From Rikenellaceae bacterium (GTDB lineage: Bacteria > Bacteroidota > Bacteroidia > Bacteroidales > UBA932): a DNA stretch of 60,094 bases. Under the pieces are notes generated by a model. It saw nothing but the letters and a program-made list of their open reading frames with translations. It was not told where the DNA came from and made no database searches. The translations under genes were made by a program, and so were the position numbers. The stretch's first letter is position 1. Each line of letters opens with the position of its first letter. Location of the stretch: the NCBI GenBank assembly GCA_900769905.1, contig CAAGIL010000070.1:1-60094 (forward strand), given 5' to 3'. Below, one piece after another: positions 45,128 to 52,463 of this stretch.

Positions 45128-47308
45128 CTAGCTTATGAAAAGTAACTCCCTGTACTTAGGAAGAGGCCAGGTGTTGTTGTCCACAAGCTCCTCAAGCTTG
45201 TCTATAGGCTTGCGCAGGTCGAACAGGGCCTCTGCAATTTCGTGGTAGGCCCTTGCCTTCTCGTACTCATTCTCTATGGCATTGGCCTTCTTGCGTGCCT
45301 CCTTCATTGCTGCCGTCTTCTCGTGTATCTCGTCCACATAGTGGGAAATCTTGCCCAGGAGTTCCATCTCGGTGGTGCAACTGTCGATGTTGCCGTAAAC
45401 CTCCTTGCAGAGGGCGACTTCCTTCAGGAGCCTTGCCTTGTAGTCGAGCACGGCAGGGATGATGTGGTTGATCGCCATCCTCACGAGCACGCGGGATTCG
45501 ATCTGCACCTTCTTGCTGTACATCTCCCACTTCACCTCGTTGCGCGCCTCGAGCTCCTTCTCGGAATAGACTCCGGTCTTGGTGAACATCTCCACTGACG
45601 CAGGGGTAGTGAACTGCTTAATCATCTCAGGCACACTGGTTTCAGTGTCCAGACCGCGCTTCTCTGCCTCGAGCTTCCACTCTTCGGTGTAGCCGTTGCC
45701 GTCGAAGCAAACCACGTCAATCACGGAAGCGATGAGCGGCTTGAGGGCATCCATAATTGCAACGTTGGTCGCCTTGCCCTTTGCAAGTTCCTTGTCCACC
45801 TCGGCCTTGAAGGCTATGAGCTGCTCAGCCACGGCCGCATTCAGGGTGGTCATAGCACCTGCGCAGTTGGCTGAAGAACCCACGGCGCGGAACTCGAAGC
45901 GGTTGCCGGTGAAGGCGAAAGGTGAGGTGCGGTTGCGGTCGGTGTTGTCCACGAAAATCTCAGGAATCTCCACTATACCCACGCTCTTGCCCTTCTTGCC
46001 GGCAATCTCGATAGGGGTGTCGGACGGCACTTCGAGCAGCTTGTGGAGCACGTCAGTCATCGTCTTGCCGAGGAAGGCTGACACGATTGCAGGAGGTGCC
46101 TCGTTGGCTCCGAGACGGTGGGCGTTGGTGGCGCTGGCTATTGATGCCTTGAGCAGGGCGTTGTGCTTCTGCACTGCTGCAAGCACGTTTACGAAGAAGG
46201 TTACGAACTGGAGATTGCCCTTGGCATCCTTGCCCGGAGCGAAGAGCTGCACTCCCGTGTCGGTGCCCAGGGACCAGTTGTTGTGCTTGCCGGAGCCGTT
46301 CACGCCGTCGAAAGGCTTCTCGTGGAAGAGAACCACGAAGCCGTGCTTGCGCGCGATGCGGTTCATGATGTTCATCACGAGCTGGTTCTGGTCGTTGGCG
46401 AGGTTGGTCTCACCGTATATAGGGGCGAGCTCGAACTGGTTCGGGGCCACCTCGTTATGTCTGGTTTTGAGAGGAATGCCGAGCTTGTGACCCTCTATTT
46501 CAAGATCGCGCATAAAGGCTGCGACGCGGGTAGGAATTGCGCCGAAGTAGTGGTCGTCGAGCTGCTGGTTCTTGGAGGAATTATGGCCCATAAGGGTTCG
46601 CCCGGTGATCATAAGGTCAGGCCTGGCGGCGTAGAGGGACTCGTCCACGAGGAAGTACTCCTGCTCCCATCCGAGGTAGGAGTAAACCTTCTCCACTGCC
46701 GGGTCGAAGAGTTTGCACACCGGAACGGCGGCATCGGAAACAGCCTTGAGTGCCTTCTTGAGCGGGGCCTTGTAGTCGAGGGCCTCACCTGTGTAGGACA
46801 CGAATACCGTAGGGATGCAGAGCGTGTCGCCCTGGATGAATACCGGAGATGTAGGGTCCCAGGCCGTGTAGCCGCGGGCTTCGAAAGTGGCTCTGATGCC
46901 TCCGTTGGGGAAGGAGGAGGCGTCAGGCTCCTGCTGTGCGAGTGACTTGCCGTCGAAAGTCTCTATGACTCCGCCCTTGCCGTCGTAGTCAATCAGGGAA
47001 TCGTGCTTTTCAGCAGTGCCTTCGGTGAGAGGCTGGAACCAGTGGGTAATATGCGTAACCCCGTGTTCCATAGCCCATTGCTTCATTCCTCTGGCAACTC
47101 CGTCTGCTGTCTTGCGGTCCAGGGCGACTCCCTTGTCGATACAGCTGAGGAGGGCCTTCAGGGTCTCAGCGTCAAGATACTTGTGCATCTTGGGCCTGTC
47201 GAAGACCAGTTCTCCATAATAGTCGGATGTCTTGCAGGTCGGGCGCTCCACGTCCACTGCCTTCTTAATGAAGGATTCCTTCACCAATTCAAATCTGTCG
47301 GTACTCAT
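45128..47308 (-). CDS. glnN: Glutamine synthetase type III
   Basis: 726 aa, normal length for GSIII, the large dodecameric enzyme that makes glutamine from glutamate, ammonia and ATP, typical of Bacteroidota. Family regions include FNGGIR-like FPNGGIRATFEARGYTAWD, LGWEQEYFLVDE with the metal-binding Glu pair, PLKTRHNEVAPNQFELAPI and NRTSPFAFTGNRFEFRAVGS. Main ammonia-assimilation enzyme. The 200 bp upstream carry a Gln-codon leader frame and a terminator, predicting control by glutamine supply (see findings). Confidence 0.97.
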   Translation of the reverse strand: MSTDRFELVKESFIKKAVDVERPTCKTSDYYGELVFDRPKMHKYLDAETLKALLSCIDKGVALDRKTADGVARGMKQWAMEHGVTHITHWFQPLTEGTAEKHDSLIDYDGKGGVIETFDGKSLAQQEPDASSFPNGGIRATFEARGYTAWDPTSPVFIQGDTLCIPTVFVSYTGEALDYKAPLKKALKAVSDAAVPVCKLFDPAVEKVYSYLGWEQEYFLVDESLYAARPDLMITGRTLMGHNSSKNQQLDDHYFGAIPTRVAAFMRDLEIEGHKLGIPLKTRHNEVAPNQFELAPIYGETNLANDQNQLVMNIMNRIARKHGFVVLFHEKPFDGVNGSGKHNNWSLGTDTGVQLFAPGKDAKGNLQFVTFFVNVLAAVQKHNALLKASIASATNAHRLGANEAPPAIVSAFLGKTMTDVLHKLLEVPSDTPIEIAGKKGKSVGIVEIPEIFVDNTDRNRTSPFAFTGNRFEFRAVGSSANCAGAMTTLNAAVAEQLIAFKAEVDKELAKGKATNVAIMDALKPLIASVIDVVCFDGNGYTEEWKLEAEKRGLDTETSVPEMIKQFTTPASVEMFTKTGVYSEKELEARNEVKWEMYSKKVQIESRVLVRMAINHIIPAVLDYKARLLKEVALCKEVYGNIDSCTTEMELLGKISHYVDEIHEKTAAMKEARKKANAIENEYEKARAYHEIAEALFDLRKPIDKLEELVDNNTWPLPKYRELLFIS

Positions 47309-47356
47309 AATTTATACATTAATAACTAACTGTTCCGATAAAACTGAGCGTTGTAC

Positions 47357-47391
47357 AAAAAAATTGAGGCTGATCCCCTGGACCAGCCTCA
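47357..47391 (-). terminator. Intrinsic terminator in the glnN leader (attenuator)
   Basis: Minus-strand RNA: TGAGGCTG plus GTCC pair with GGAT plus CAGCCTCA, a 12-bp stem (one G-U) with an AGG loop at 47365-47391, then A and seven U (47363-47357). It lies upstream of glnN on the same strand, 48 bp before its start, with no full-size gene in front. So it acts as a leader terminator, not as the end of a gene. Confidence 0.85.
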
Positions 47392-47423
47392 TATTGTTTA
47401 ATGAATGCCCGTTGCGCCTTGAC

Positions 47424-47429
47424 GGCTGG
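47424..47429 (-). promoter_or_regulatory. Antiterminator segment of the glnN leader
   Basis: Minus-strand CCAGCC, four bases after the leader stop codon, can pair with GGCTGG of the terminator's 5' arm (47383-47388), which would break the terminator. A ribosome at the leader stop would cover it. Only 6 bp, but GC-rich. Confidence 0.6.
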
Positions 47430-47433
47430 AAAT

Positions 47434-47511
47434 CTAGTGCACGAGAACATTCAGGACCATCTGCTGGCTCTGCTGCTGCTCCTGCTGCTGATTTGAAACG
47501 GTATAATACAT
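47434..47511 (-). CDS. Glutamine-rich leader peptide of glnN
   Basis: 25 codons from an ATG at 47511 to a TAG at 47436-47434. The start is MYYTVSNQQQEQQQSQQ: codons 8-10, 12-14 and 16-17 are all CAG (eight Gln in ten codons, 47461-47490), followed by MVLNVLVH. No protein function is expected. Its place just before a terminator and the glutamine synthetase gene is that of an attenuation leader: ribosomes would stall at the Gln run when charged tRNA-Gln is scarce. Whether it is translated is inferred; no strong ribosome site is seen, though GAGGTG precedes the ATG. Confidence 0.72.
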   Translation of the reverse strand: MYYTVSNQQQEQQQSQQMVLNVLVH

Positions 47512-47607
47512 CACCTCAATATTTTTTTCAAGGCGCAATTTAGCAATAATTTCCAAAAATGCTATAATTTTTCTGTAATTTTTTATTCTTCTTTGCCTGC
47601 TTTGTCT

Positions 47608-47615
47608 TAATTTTG
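47608..47615 (+). promoter_or_regulatory. Promoter -7 box close to the nadE start codon
   Basis: TAATTTTG, with the ATG at 47623 only 7 nt later, so the nadE transcript may be almost leaderless. No good -33 box at 19-21 bp. Confidence 0.45.
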
Positions 47616-47622
47616 CATCGTT

Positions 47623-49551
47623 ATGGAACATTACGGATTCAAAAGAGTGGCCGCCGCAGTGCCGGTGGTGACCGTTGCGGATTGCAGCCGCAACGCCGAA
47701 AACATACTCAGAATGGCCTCAGAGGCCAAAGACAGGGGTGCCGCTATTGTCGCCTTCCCGGAGATGAGCGTATGCGGGTACACCTGCGCCGACCTCTTCG
47801 GCGGCTCCAGGCTCATAAGCGATGCCGAGGAAGCCGTGCGCAGCATACTTGAACGCAGCGCAAGCCTTGACATCATAATGGTATACGGTGCCCCGGTGCG
47901 CCACGCAGGAAGGCTCTTCAACTGCGCCCTCGTGTCCAGGGCCGGCAGGCTCCTGGGAATAGTGCCCAAGACCTACCTCGCCGGAAATGCGGAGTTCTAC
48001 GAGCCGCGCTGGTTTGAATCCGCCCGCGTGCTCCCGGAAAACGGGGTGAGCATTGACTACGCCGGCCAGCGCTGCGTGCTCGGCCAGAACCAGATCTACC
48101 GCTGCGGAGAGCTGCTTTTCGGGGTGGAACTGTGCCAGGACCTGTGGGCCCCGGTGCCTCCGTCCAGCTTCGCCGCCCTTGCCGGTGCCCAGCTCATCGT
48201 GAATCTCTCTGCGAGCAACGAAATACTCCTGAAAAACGAATACCGCCGCAGCCTGGTGAATGCGACCGCGTCCAGGTTGATATGCGCATACCTTTATTGT
48301 TCAGCTGGTTACGGGGAATCTACCCAGGACCTTGTGTGGCCCGGTGCGGCAATGGTCTCCGAGTACGGAAGCATACTCGCAGAGAACGAACGCTTCCGCA
48401 GGGAGGACAGCCTGATCTGCGCCGACATTGACATAGACCGCATTGAGGTGCTGCGCGCGCGCGAACATTCATATAACTGCGAACTCCCCCGCCCTGCGTA
48501 CTCTGTCGTGGATGCCGGGGCTGCAGTGGACACTGACTTCCAAGCCGGGCTCCTGCGCAAGGTGGAGCCGCACCCCTTCGTGCCCCAGGGCGACGAGGCT
48601 GCGCTGGATGCACGCTGCCGCGAAATCATCACTGCCCAGGTGAGCGGACTCGAGACGCGCCTGGACCATATCCGCTGCCGCAAGGCGGTGATAGGCGTGT
48701 CCGGGGGCCTGGATTCCACCCTGGCGCTGCTGGTGACCGCCCTCGCCTTCGACAGGCTCGGAATTGAGCGCAGCAACATCATCGGTGTCACGATGCCCGG
48801 TTTCGGCACCACGGCGCGCACCCACGACAACTCCACGGCCCTGATGCAGCTTATGGGCATCACGTCCCGGGAGATTTCCATAGTCCCGGCGACCCGCCAG
48901 CATTTCAGCGACATAGGCCAGGACGAGTCCGTGCACGACCTCACCTACGAGAACTGCCAGGCACGCGAGCGCACCCAAATCCTTATGGACCTCGCAGGCA
49001 AGGAAGGTGGCATAGTAATAGGTACCGGCGACCTCTCCGAGCTGGCTCTGGGCTGGTGCACCTACAACGGTGACCATATGTCTATGTACGCGGTCAACGT
49101 GAGCGTGCCGAAGACCCTCGTGCGTACCCTGGTGGTATGGGCGGCAAAGCACCGTTTCCAAGATACCCCTGGCGCTGCCGAAGTGCTGCTGGACATTGCT
49201 GACACCCCTATCAGCCCCGAACTCATCCCGGCGGACGAGATGGGCAACATCAAGCAGAAAACCGAAGACCTCGTCGGCCCTTACGAACTGCACGATTTCT
49301 TCCTCTACAATTTCTTCCGCTGCGGCTTTGCCCCGGAGAAGATTCTTTTCCTCGCCCGCAAGGCCTTTGCCGGAGTTTACTCAGACGATGTGCTGAAGCA
49401 TTGGCTGGAAGTCTTCCTCAAGCGCTTCTTCAGCCAGCAGTTCAAGCGTTCCTGCATTCCTGACGGGCCTAAGGTGGGCTCCGTGTCCCTTTCGCCACGA
49501 GGTGACTGGAGGATGCCGAGCGATGTGGCCTGCCCGTGGAAACTTGACTGA
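47623..49551 (+). CDS. nadE: Glutamine-dependent NAD+ synthetase
   Basis: 642 aa two-domain enzyme. The N-terminal nitrilase-type amidase (about 1-290) frees ammonia from glutamine: Glu in FPEMSVCGYT, Lys in PKTYLAG and Cys in GVELCQDLW. The C-terminal NAD synthetase (about 330-640) has the P-loop GVSGGLDSTLAL and GTGDLSELALGWCTY. It converts nicotinate-adenine dinucleotide to NAD, with ammonia channelled between the sites. It is divergent from glnN, whose product glutamine is its nitrogen source. Confidence 0.96.
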   Translation: MEHYGFKRVAAAVPVVTVADCSRNAENILRMASEAKDRGAAIVAFPEMSVCGYTCADLFGGSRLISDAEEAVRSILERSASLDIIMVYGAPVRHAGRLFNCALVSRAGRLLGIVPKTYLAGNAEFYEPRWFESARVLPENGVSIDYAGQRCVLGQNQIYRCGELLFGVELCQDLWAPVPPSSFAALAGAQLIVNLSASNEILLKNEYRRSLVNATASRLICAYLYCSAGYGESTQDLVWPGAAMVSEYGSILAENERFRREDSLICADIDIDRIEVLRAREHSYNCELPRPAYSVVDAGAAVDTDFQAGLLRKVEPHPFVPQGDEAALDARCREIITAQVSGLETRLDHIRCRKAVIGVSGGLDSTLALLVTALAFDRLGIERSNIIGVTMPGFGTTARTHDNSTALMQLMGITSREISIVPATRQHFSDIGQDESVHDLTYENCQARERTQILMDLAGKEGGIVIGTGDLSELALGWCTYNGDHMSMYAVNVSVPKTLVRTLVVWAAKHRFQDTPGAAEVLLDIADTPISPELIPADEMGNIKQKTEDLVGPYELHDFFLYNFFRCGFAPEKILFLARKAFAGVYSDDVLKHWLEVFLKRFFSQQFKRSCIPDGPKVGSVSLSPRGDWRMPSDVACPWKLD

Positions 49552-49586
49552 AACGGGGAAAATAACACTTGTTGTGTAACATCTGT

Positions 49587-49617
49587 TTTGAAATAAGAAA
49601 TACAATACGTACATTTG
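49587..49617 (+). promoter_or_regulatory. Complete promoter for the DinB-like gene
   Basis: TTTG at 49587-49590, 19-bp spacer, TACATTTG at 49610-49617. The ATG at 49643 follows 25 nt later. Confidence 0.75.
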
Positions 49618-49642
49618 CAAAGGTTAAAATGTGCTTTGTGAT

Positions 49643-50230
49643 ATGTATGATTTTTCAGAAGTGACCCGGGCAATCCGAGAGATTGTGGCAAGAGAGGAGA
49701 AAATGCTTCTCAAGCTGCCGGAAGAGGTATATACTGAGCGTTACAACATCCAGGACAGGAACATAAAGATGCTCCTCGGACATATGGTTGACTCCGCCTG
49801 CAATAACCAGCAGCGCCTGGTTAGACTGCAATACGCGCCCCGCTGCGGCTGGTCGGCCTCCGATGCCAACGTGGGTATGCTGGTTTTTCCGGACTATACC
49901 CAGGACAATGACTTGTGGATCTTCCTTCAGGACTACCGCCACTACCCCTGGGAGGATCTGGTGACTTTATGGAGGTGCGCCAATCTCCATATCGCCCATG
50001 TAATCGATGCTTTGGACCAGAGTAAACTTGAGAATTATTGGGTTGATTATCAAGGGAATAAATGCACTCTTAAGGATATGGCCTGCGGCTACCTGGAGCA
50101 CCTCAAGCTGCACGTCGGGCAAATACACGAGCTCGTGGAGTGTATGGATGGGTTTCGCAAAGAAACAGGCAGAGAGTGGGAAGCAGTAGGGAGACAAGGG
50201 GAGAGCCCTGCGTGTGCTGAGATACGATAA
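49643..50230 (+). CDS. DinB-like four-helix-bundle protein
   Basis: 195 aa, all-helical. A metal-site-like pattern is visible: His in LLGHMVDSACNNQQRL near 40-55, HVID near 123 and GYLEHLKLHVGQIHELV near 150-170, as in the DinB/DfsB thiol-transferase-like superfamily. Enzymatic role unknown. The ATG at 49643 is chosen over a GTG at 49631. It precedes dtd by 8 bp in the same transcript. Confidence 0.7.
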   Translation: MYDFSEVTRAIREIVAREEKMLLKLPEEVYTERYNIQDRNIKMLLGHMVDSACNNQQRLVRLQYAPRCGWSASDANVGMLVFPDYTQDNDLWIFLQDYRHYPWEDLVTLWRCANLHIAHVIDALDQSKLENYWVDYQGNKCTLKDMACGYLEHLKLHVGQIHELVECMDGFRKETGREWEAVGRQGESPACAEIR

Positions 50231-50238
50231 ATAATTAT

Positions 50239-50691
50239 ATGAGACTTGTTATACAGAGGGTTCTGCGCGCGAGCGTGGAGATTGACGGGAAAGTGCATTC
50301 GTCCATAGGCCCGGGGCTGATGGTGCTCGTGGGTGTGGAGGAAGGCGACGGTCCCCAGGACTGCGAGTGGCTGGTGAAGAAGACGGCCGGGATGCGTATA
50401 TTCAATGATGCTCAGGGGGTTATGAACCTGAGTGTGTGCGATGTGGGCGGCGAGGTGCTGGCCGTATCCCAGTTCACCCTGACCGCATCTACGCGGAAAG
50501 GCAACCGGCCGTCATATATTCGCGCTGCGGGACACGAACTTGCGGTTCCGCTCTACGAGAGCTATTGCAGTCAACTTTCCGAGCTGCTCCCCCGCCCTGT
50601 CTGCACCGGAGTCTTCGGCGCGGACATGAAGGTCTCCCTCGTCAACGACGGCCCCGTGACCATCGTTATAGATTCCAGGCTGAAGGAGTAG
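50239..50691 (+). CDS. dtd: D-aminoacyl-tRNA deacylase
   Basis: 150 aa. Removes D-amino acids (and glycine mischarged to tRNA-Ala) from tRNA. It has MRLVIQRVLRASVEI at the start, the active-site SQFTLTA motif and the C-terminal cis-GP motif NDGPVTIVID. Full family length. The repeat array starts 45 bp after its stop. Confidence 0.95.
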   Translation: MRLVIQRVLRASVEIDGKVHSSIGPGLMVLVGVEEGDGPQDCEWLVKKTAGMRIFNDAQGVMNLSVCDVGGEVLAVSQFTLTASTRKGNRPSYIRAAGHELAVPLYESYCSQLSELLPRPVCTGVFGADMKVSLVNDGPVTIVIDSRLKE

Positions 50692-50735
50692 CCTGCGGGT
50701 TTCGGCTTACGGTGGCCCGATACTGCTTGCCTGCA

Positions 50736-51103
50736 GGCGCAGAATCTGCCAATATGATCCAAAATTACTGCTTGCATGGCCTTCAAATGGCCTTTCCGGG
50801 ATCAAGATTTCGCTTCCTGAGCCTATTATCCATTCCGGACGGCCTCTCTGGCTCAGAAACAGCGTTTTCAATCCCATTTACCCCTCTGCGACCGCCTCGC
50901 AAGCCACTTCTGGGCTCAAGATTGACGTTTCTGAGCCCCAGAGCTCTTCCTGGTGGCCTCGCGGGCTCAGATTTGCGGTATTTGATCCCAAACACCCCTT
51001 CTGCGCCCTGTTCTATGGCCCATTTGGGATCAGAATAGGCTTATATGATCCCCAGAGCCTTGCCGAAGCTCACTGCGGGAGCAAAACCGGCATTTCCAAT
51101 ACC
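50736..51103. repeat. Array of seven imperfect palindromes with a 113-114 bp super-period
   Basis: Units of 25-27 bp begin at 50736, 50798, 50850, 50912, 50963, 51026 and 51077. Intact units begin GGGATCA or GGGCTCA and end TGATCCC or TGAGCCC. Starts are spaced 62, 52, 62, 51, 63 and 51 bp, so every second unit recurs at 113-114 bp. Spacers alternate about 36 and 25 bp and are only weakly alike. The third-last unit pair has fully matched 7-bp arms (50912-50938 and 51026-51052). The outer units are degenerate. No cas gene or transposase is near. Confidence 0.8.
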
Positions 51104-51360
51104 GGTGCGGCTTGCTCGGGTTGCAGGTCCGGAGCAGGAGCGCTTCGCTTGTCCCTCCGCATGGTCCGGCTGCGCCGTCCCTTGCGGCACCTCCCGCTCT
51201 CAGGCGCGGGTGCCAAGCCTGCCCGGACCTGTCAACCCTGAGCAGGAACTACCATCCCTCGCAGAGACGTTCTTTACGGCTTGAAGGTACTACAGTAGCT
51301 GTGGCGCAGATTGCGACCAGCAGGCAGGCAATGGATAAGGCGGTCTTACTCATAACAGCA

Positions 51361-51384
51361 AATATCGTCATTTTTGACGATATT
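51361..51384 (-). terminator. Hairpin after the small minus-strand gene
   Basis: Perfect 10-bp inverted repeat AATATCGTCA / TGACGATATT with a 4-nt loop. On the minus strand it lies 16 bp after the stop (51400-51402) of a second reading frame that continues the small gene, so it may end that transcript. No U run follows. Confidence 0.45.
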
Positions 51385-51499
51385 CCATATGCCAGGGCCT
51401 TACTGCTGGTTGGCCCGGATGATTTCGTTGAGTGCGATGTCAGGATGGCGGAGCGCGATGTTTCCCAGTACGCGTCGCCGGGCATCTTTTTGTCTCCGC

Positions 51500-51661
51500 T
51501 TACTCCGCCACCTTGTCGAAGAGGGCGAGGGTCGTGGTATCCTCCTTGGTGATGACCTTCGTATTGTAGTAGCTGTGCCTGTTGGCGGCGATTATTATCT
51601 GCTTGTCTCCCTTCTCCTGAAGCTCCTTCTGAAGAAGGGCAATAAGTTCTGATGTCTTCAT
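51500..51661 (-). CDS. Small conserved-looking protein, possibly frameshifted
   Basis: 53 codons from an ATG at 51661: MKTSELIALLQKELQEKGDK, then QIIIAANRHSYYNTKVITKE and a short end before the stop at 51500-51502. The composition looks like a folded helix-strand protein. In another frame the stretch 51400-51500 reads KDARRRVLGNIALRHPDIAL and NEIIRANQQ before a stop, which looks like its lost C-terminus after a one-base frameshift near GTGGCGGAG. So the gene may be broken, or the sequence may contain an indel. Family not recognised. Confidence 0.5.
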   Translation of the reverse strand: MKTSELIALLQKELQEKGDKQIIIAANRHSYYNTKVITKEDTTTLALFDKVAE

Positions 51662-51697
51662 AAATCTTGTGTTTTATGCGAATATAGTGAATATGTT

Positions 51698-52369
51698 TCA
51701 AAAATCATTCCCTTGCTGCCGTAGAATGTCTTTCAGTTCTGCAAAATCGTCAATAATGTAGTCGGCTCCGGCTTCTGCGAGTTCTTCCCTGGCAGCATTG
51801 CCGTAACTTACTCCGCAGGTCAGGCAGGCGGCTCCCCTGCCCATCAGTATGTCCACGGGCATATCTCCCACCACAATTGCCTCCTCCGCTCCGGAGTCCA
51901 GCTCCCTGAGGGTCTTGAGCACGGGCTCGGGGTCGGGTTTGTGCCGGGTGACGCTGTCGGCTCCGAGCAGGCAGTCGAAGCAGTGGGCTATGCCCAGGTC
52001 GTCCAGGAAGTCCATCAGCGACGGCAGGCCGCGGGATGTGGCTATACCCATCTTGTAGCCCTGGCTTCGCAACTCTTCCAGGGTCTCGACTACGTGCGGG
52101 AAGGGCTGAATTCTGTATATGGATTTGTTCTGCTCGAAGAGCACGCGGTAGAGCGCGGCGCAGTCATCCAGCCTCTGCTCGATGAGTTCGGGCAGCAGGC
52201 TGCGGAAACATTCCTTGAGAGGCAGACCTATGGTGGCAGCGCAGGCTTCTTCGCTTCGGTCCGGAAGACCTTGCTGCTCAAGGGTTTGCCTCATTGTAGT
52301 GACTATGTTCTGCCGGGTGTCTCCCAGGGTGCCGTCAAAGTCAAAGATCAGCAGTGAAATTTTCTTCAT
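51698..52369 (-). CDS. HAD-family phosphatase, phosphoglycolate phosphatase-like
   Basis: 223 aa. Motif I LIFDFDGTLGDT, motif II IATSRG, motif III Lys in RHKPDPEPV and motif IV VVGDMPVDILMG, with a helical cap (about 20-80). This is the Gph/PGMB-like class; the substrate may be phosphoglycolate or another phosphate ester. It lies 36 bp upstream of the small gene on the same strand. Confidence 0.88.
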   Translation of the reverse strand: MKKISLLIFDFDGTLGDTRQNIVTTMRQTLEQQGLPDRSEEACAATIGLPLKECFRSLLPELIEQRLDDCAALYRVLFEQNKSIYRIQPFPHVVETLEELRSQGYKMGIATSRGLPSLMDFLDDLGIAHCFDCLLGADSVTRHKPDPEPVLKTLRELDSGAEEAIVVGDMPVDILMGRGAACLTCGVSYGNAAREELAEAGADYIIDDFAELKDILRQQGNDF

Positions 52370-52463
52370 ATTCTGATTTTTTCACAAAAGTAATGATAAG
52401 TTCCCGCATAAACATTGAAATATTGGCAAATTATCGTATCTTGCACCAATAAACAATTAATTT

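Larger units (their letters stand above)
47309..47622. other. 314-bp regulatory gap between glnN and nadE
   Basis: Contains, on the minus strand, a leader peptide frame (47434-47511), a competing pairing segment (47424-47429) and an intrinsic terminator (47357-47391) ahead of glnN, and on the plus strand the nadE promoter (47608-47615). An 11-bp perfect inverted repeat (47412-47422 and 47528-47538) frames the leader. The glnN promoter itself is unclear: TAAATTGC at 47535-47542 is the best -7 candidate on the minus strand. Confidence 0.7.
50692..51499. other. Non-coding stretch with repeat array and unexplained GC-rich sequence
   Basis: From the dtd stop to the small gene. It contains the palindromic array (50736-51103), then about 130 bp of GC-rich sequence whose ends CAGGTCCGG (51124-51132) and CCGGACCTG (51223-51231) are complementary, then the downstream part of a small minus-strand gene with its hairpin. 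Forward and reverse frames through the array exist only because the 114-bp period is a multiple of three; none has a convincing start. Confidence 0.6.

Noticed and set aside
47434..47631. A 65-codon minus-strand frame extending the leader peptide upstream to 47631
   Set aside because: The extension crosses the nadE promoter and start and is Lys/Arg/Ile-rich AT sequence. The internal ATG at 47511 gives the compact leader that fits the regulatory layout.
50436..51038. A 200-codon plus-strand frame that starts inside dtd and runs through the palindrome array
   Set aside because: It overlaps dtd in another frame and stays open because the array period (114 bp) is a multiple of three. Composition is rich in Leu, Pro and Ser with no domain-like pattern.
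50736..51103. CRISPR array
   Set aside because: Repeat units vary in sequence, spacers alternate 36 and 25 bp and are partly alike, and there are no cas genes nearby.
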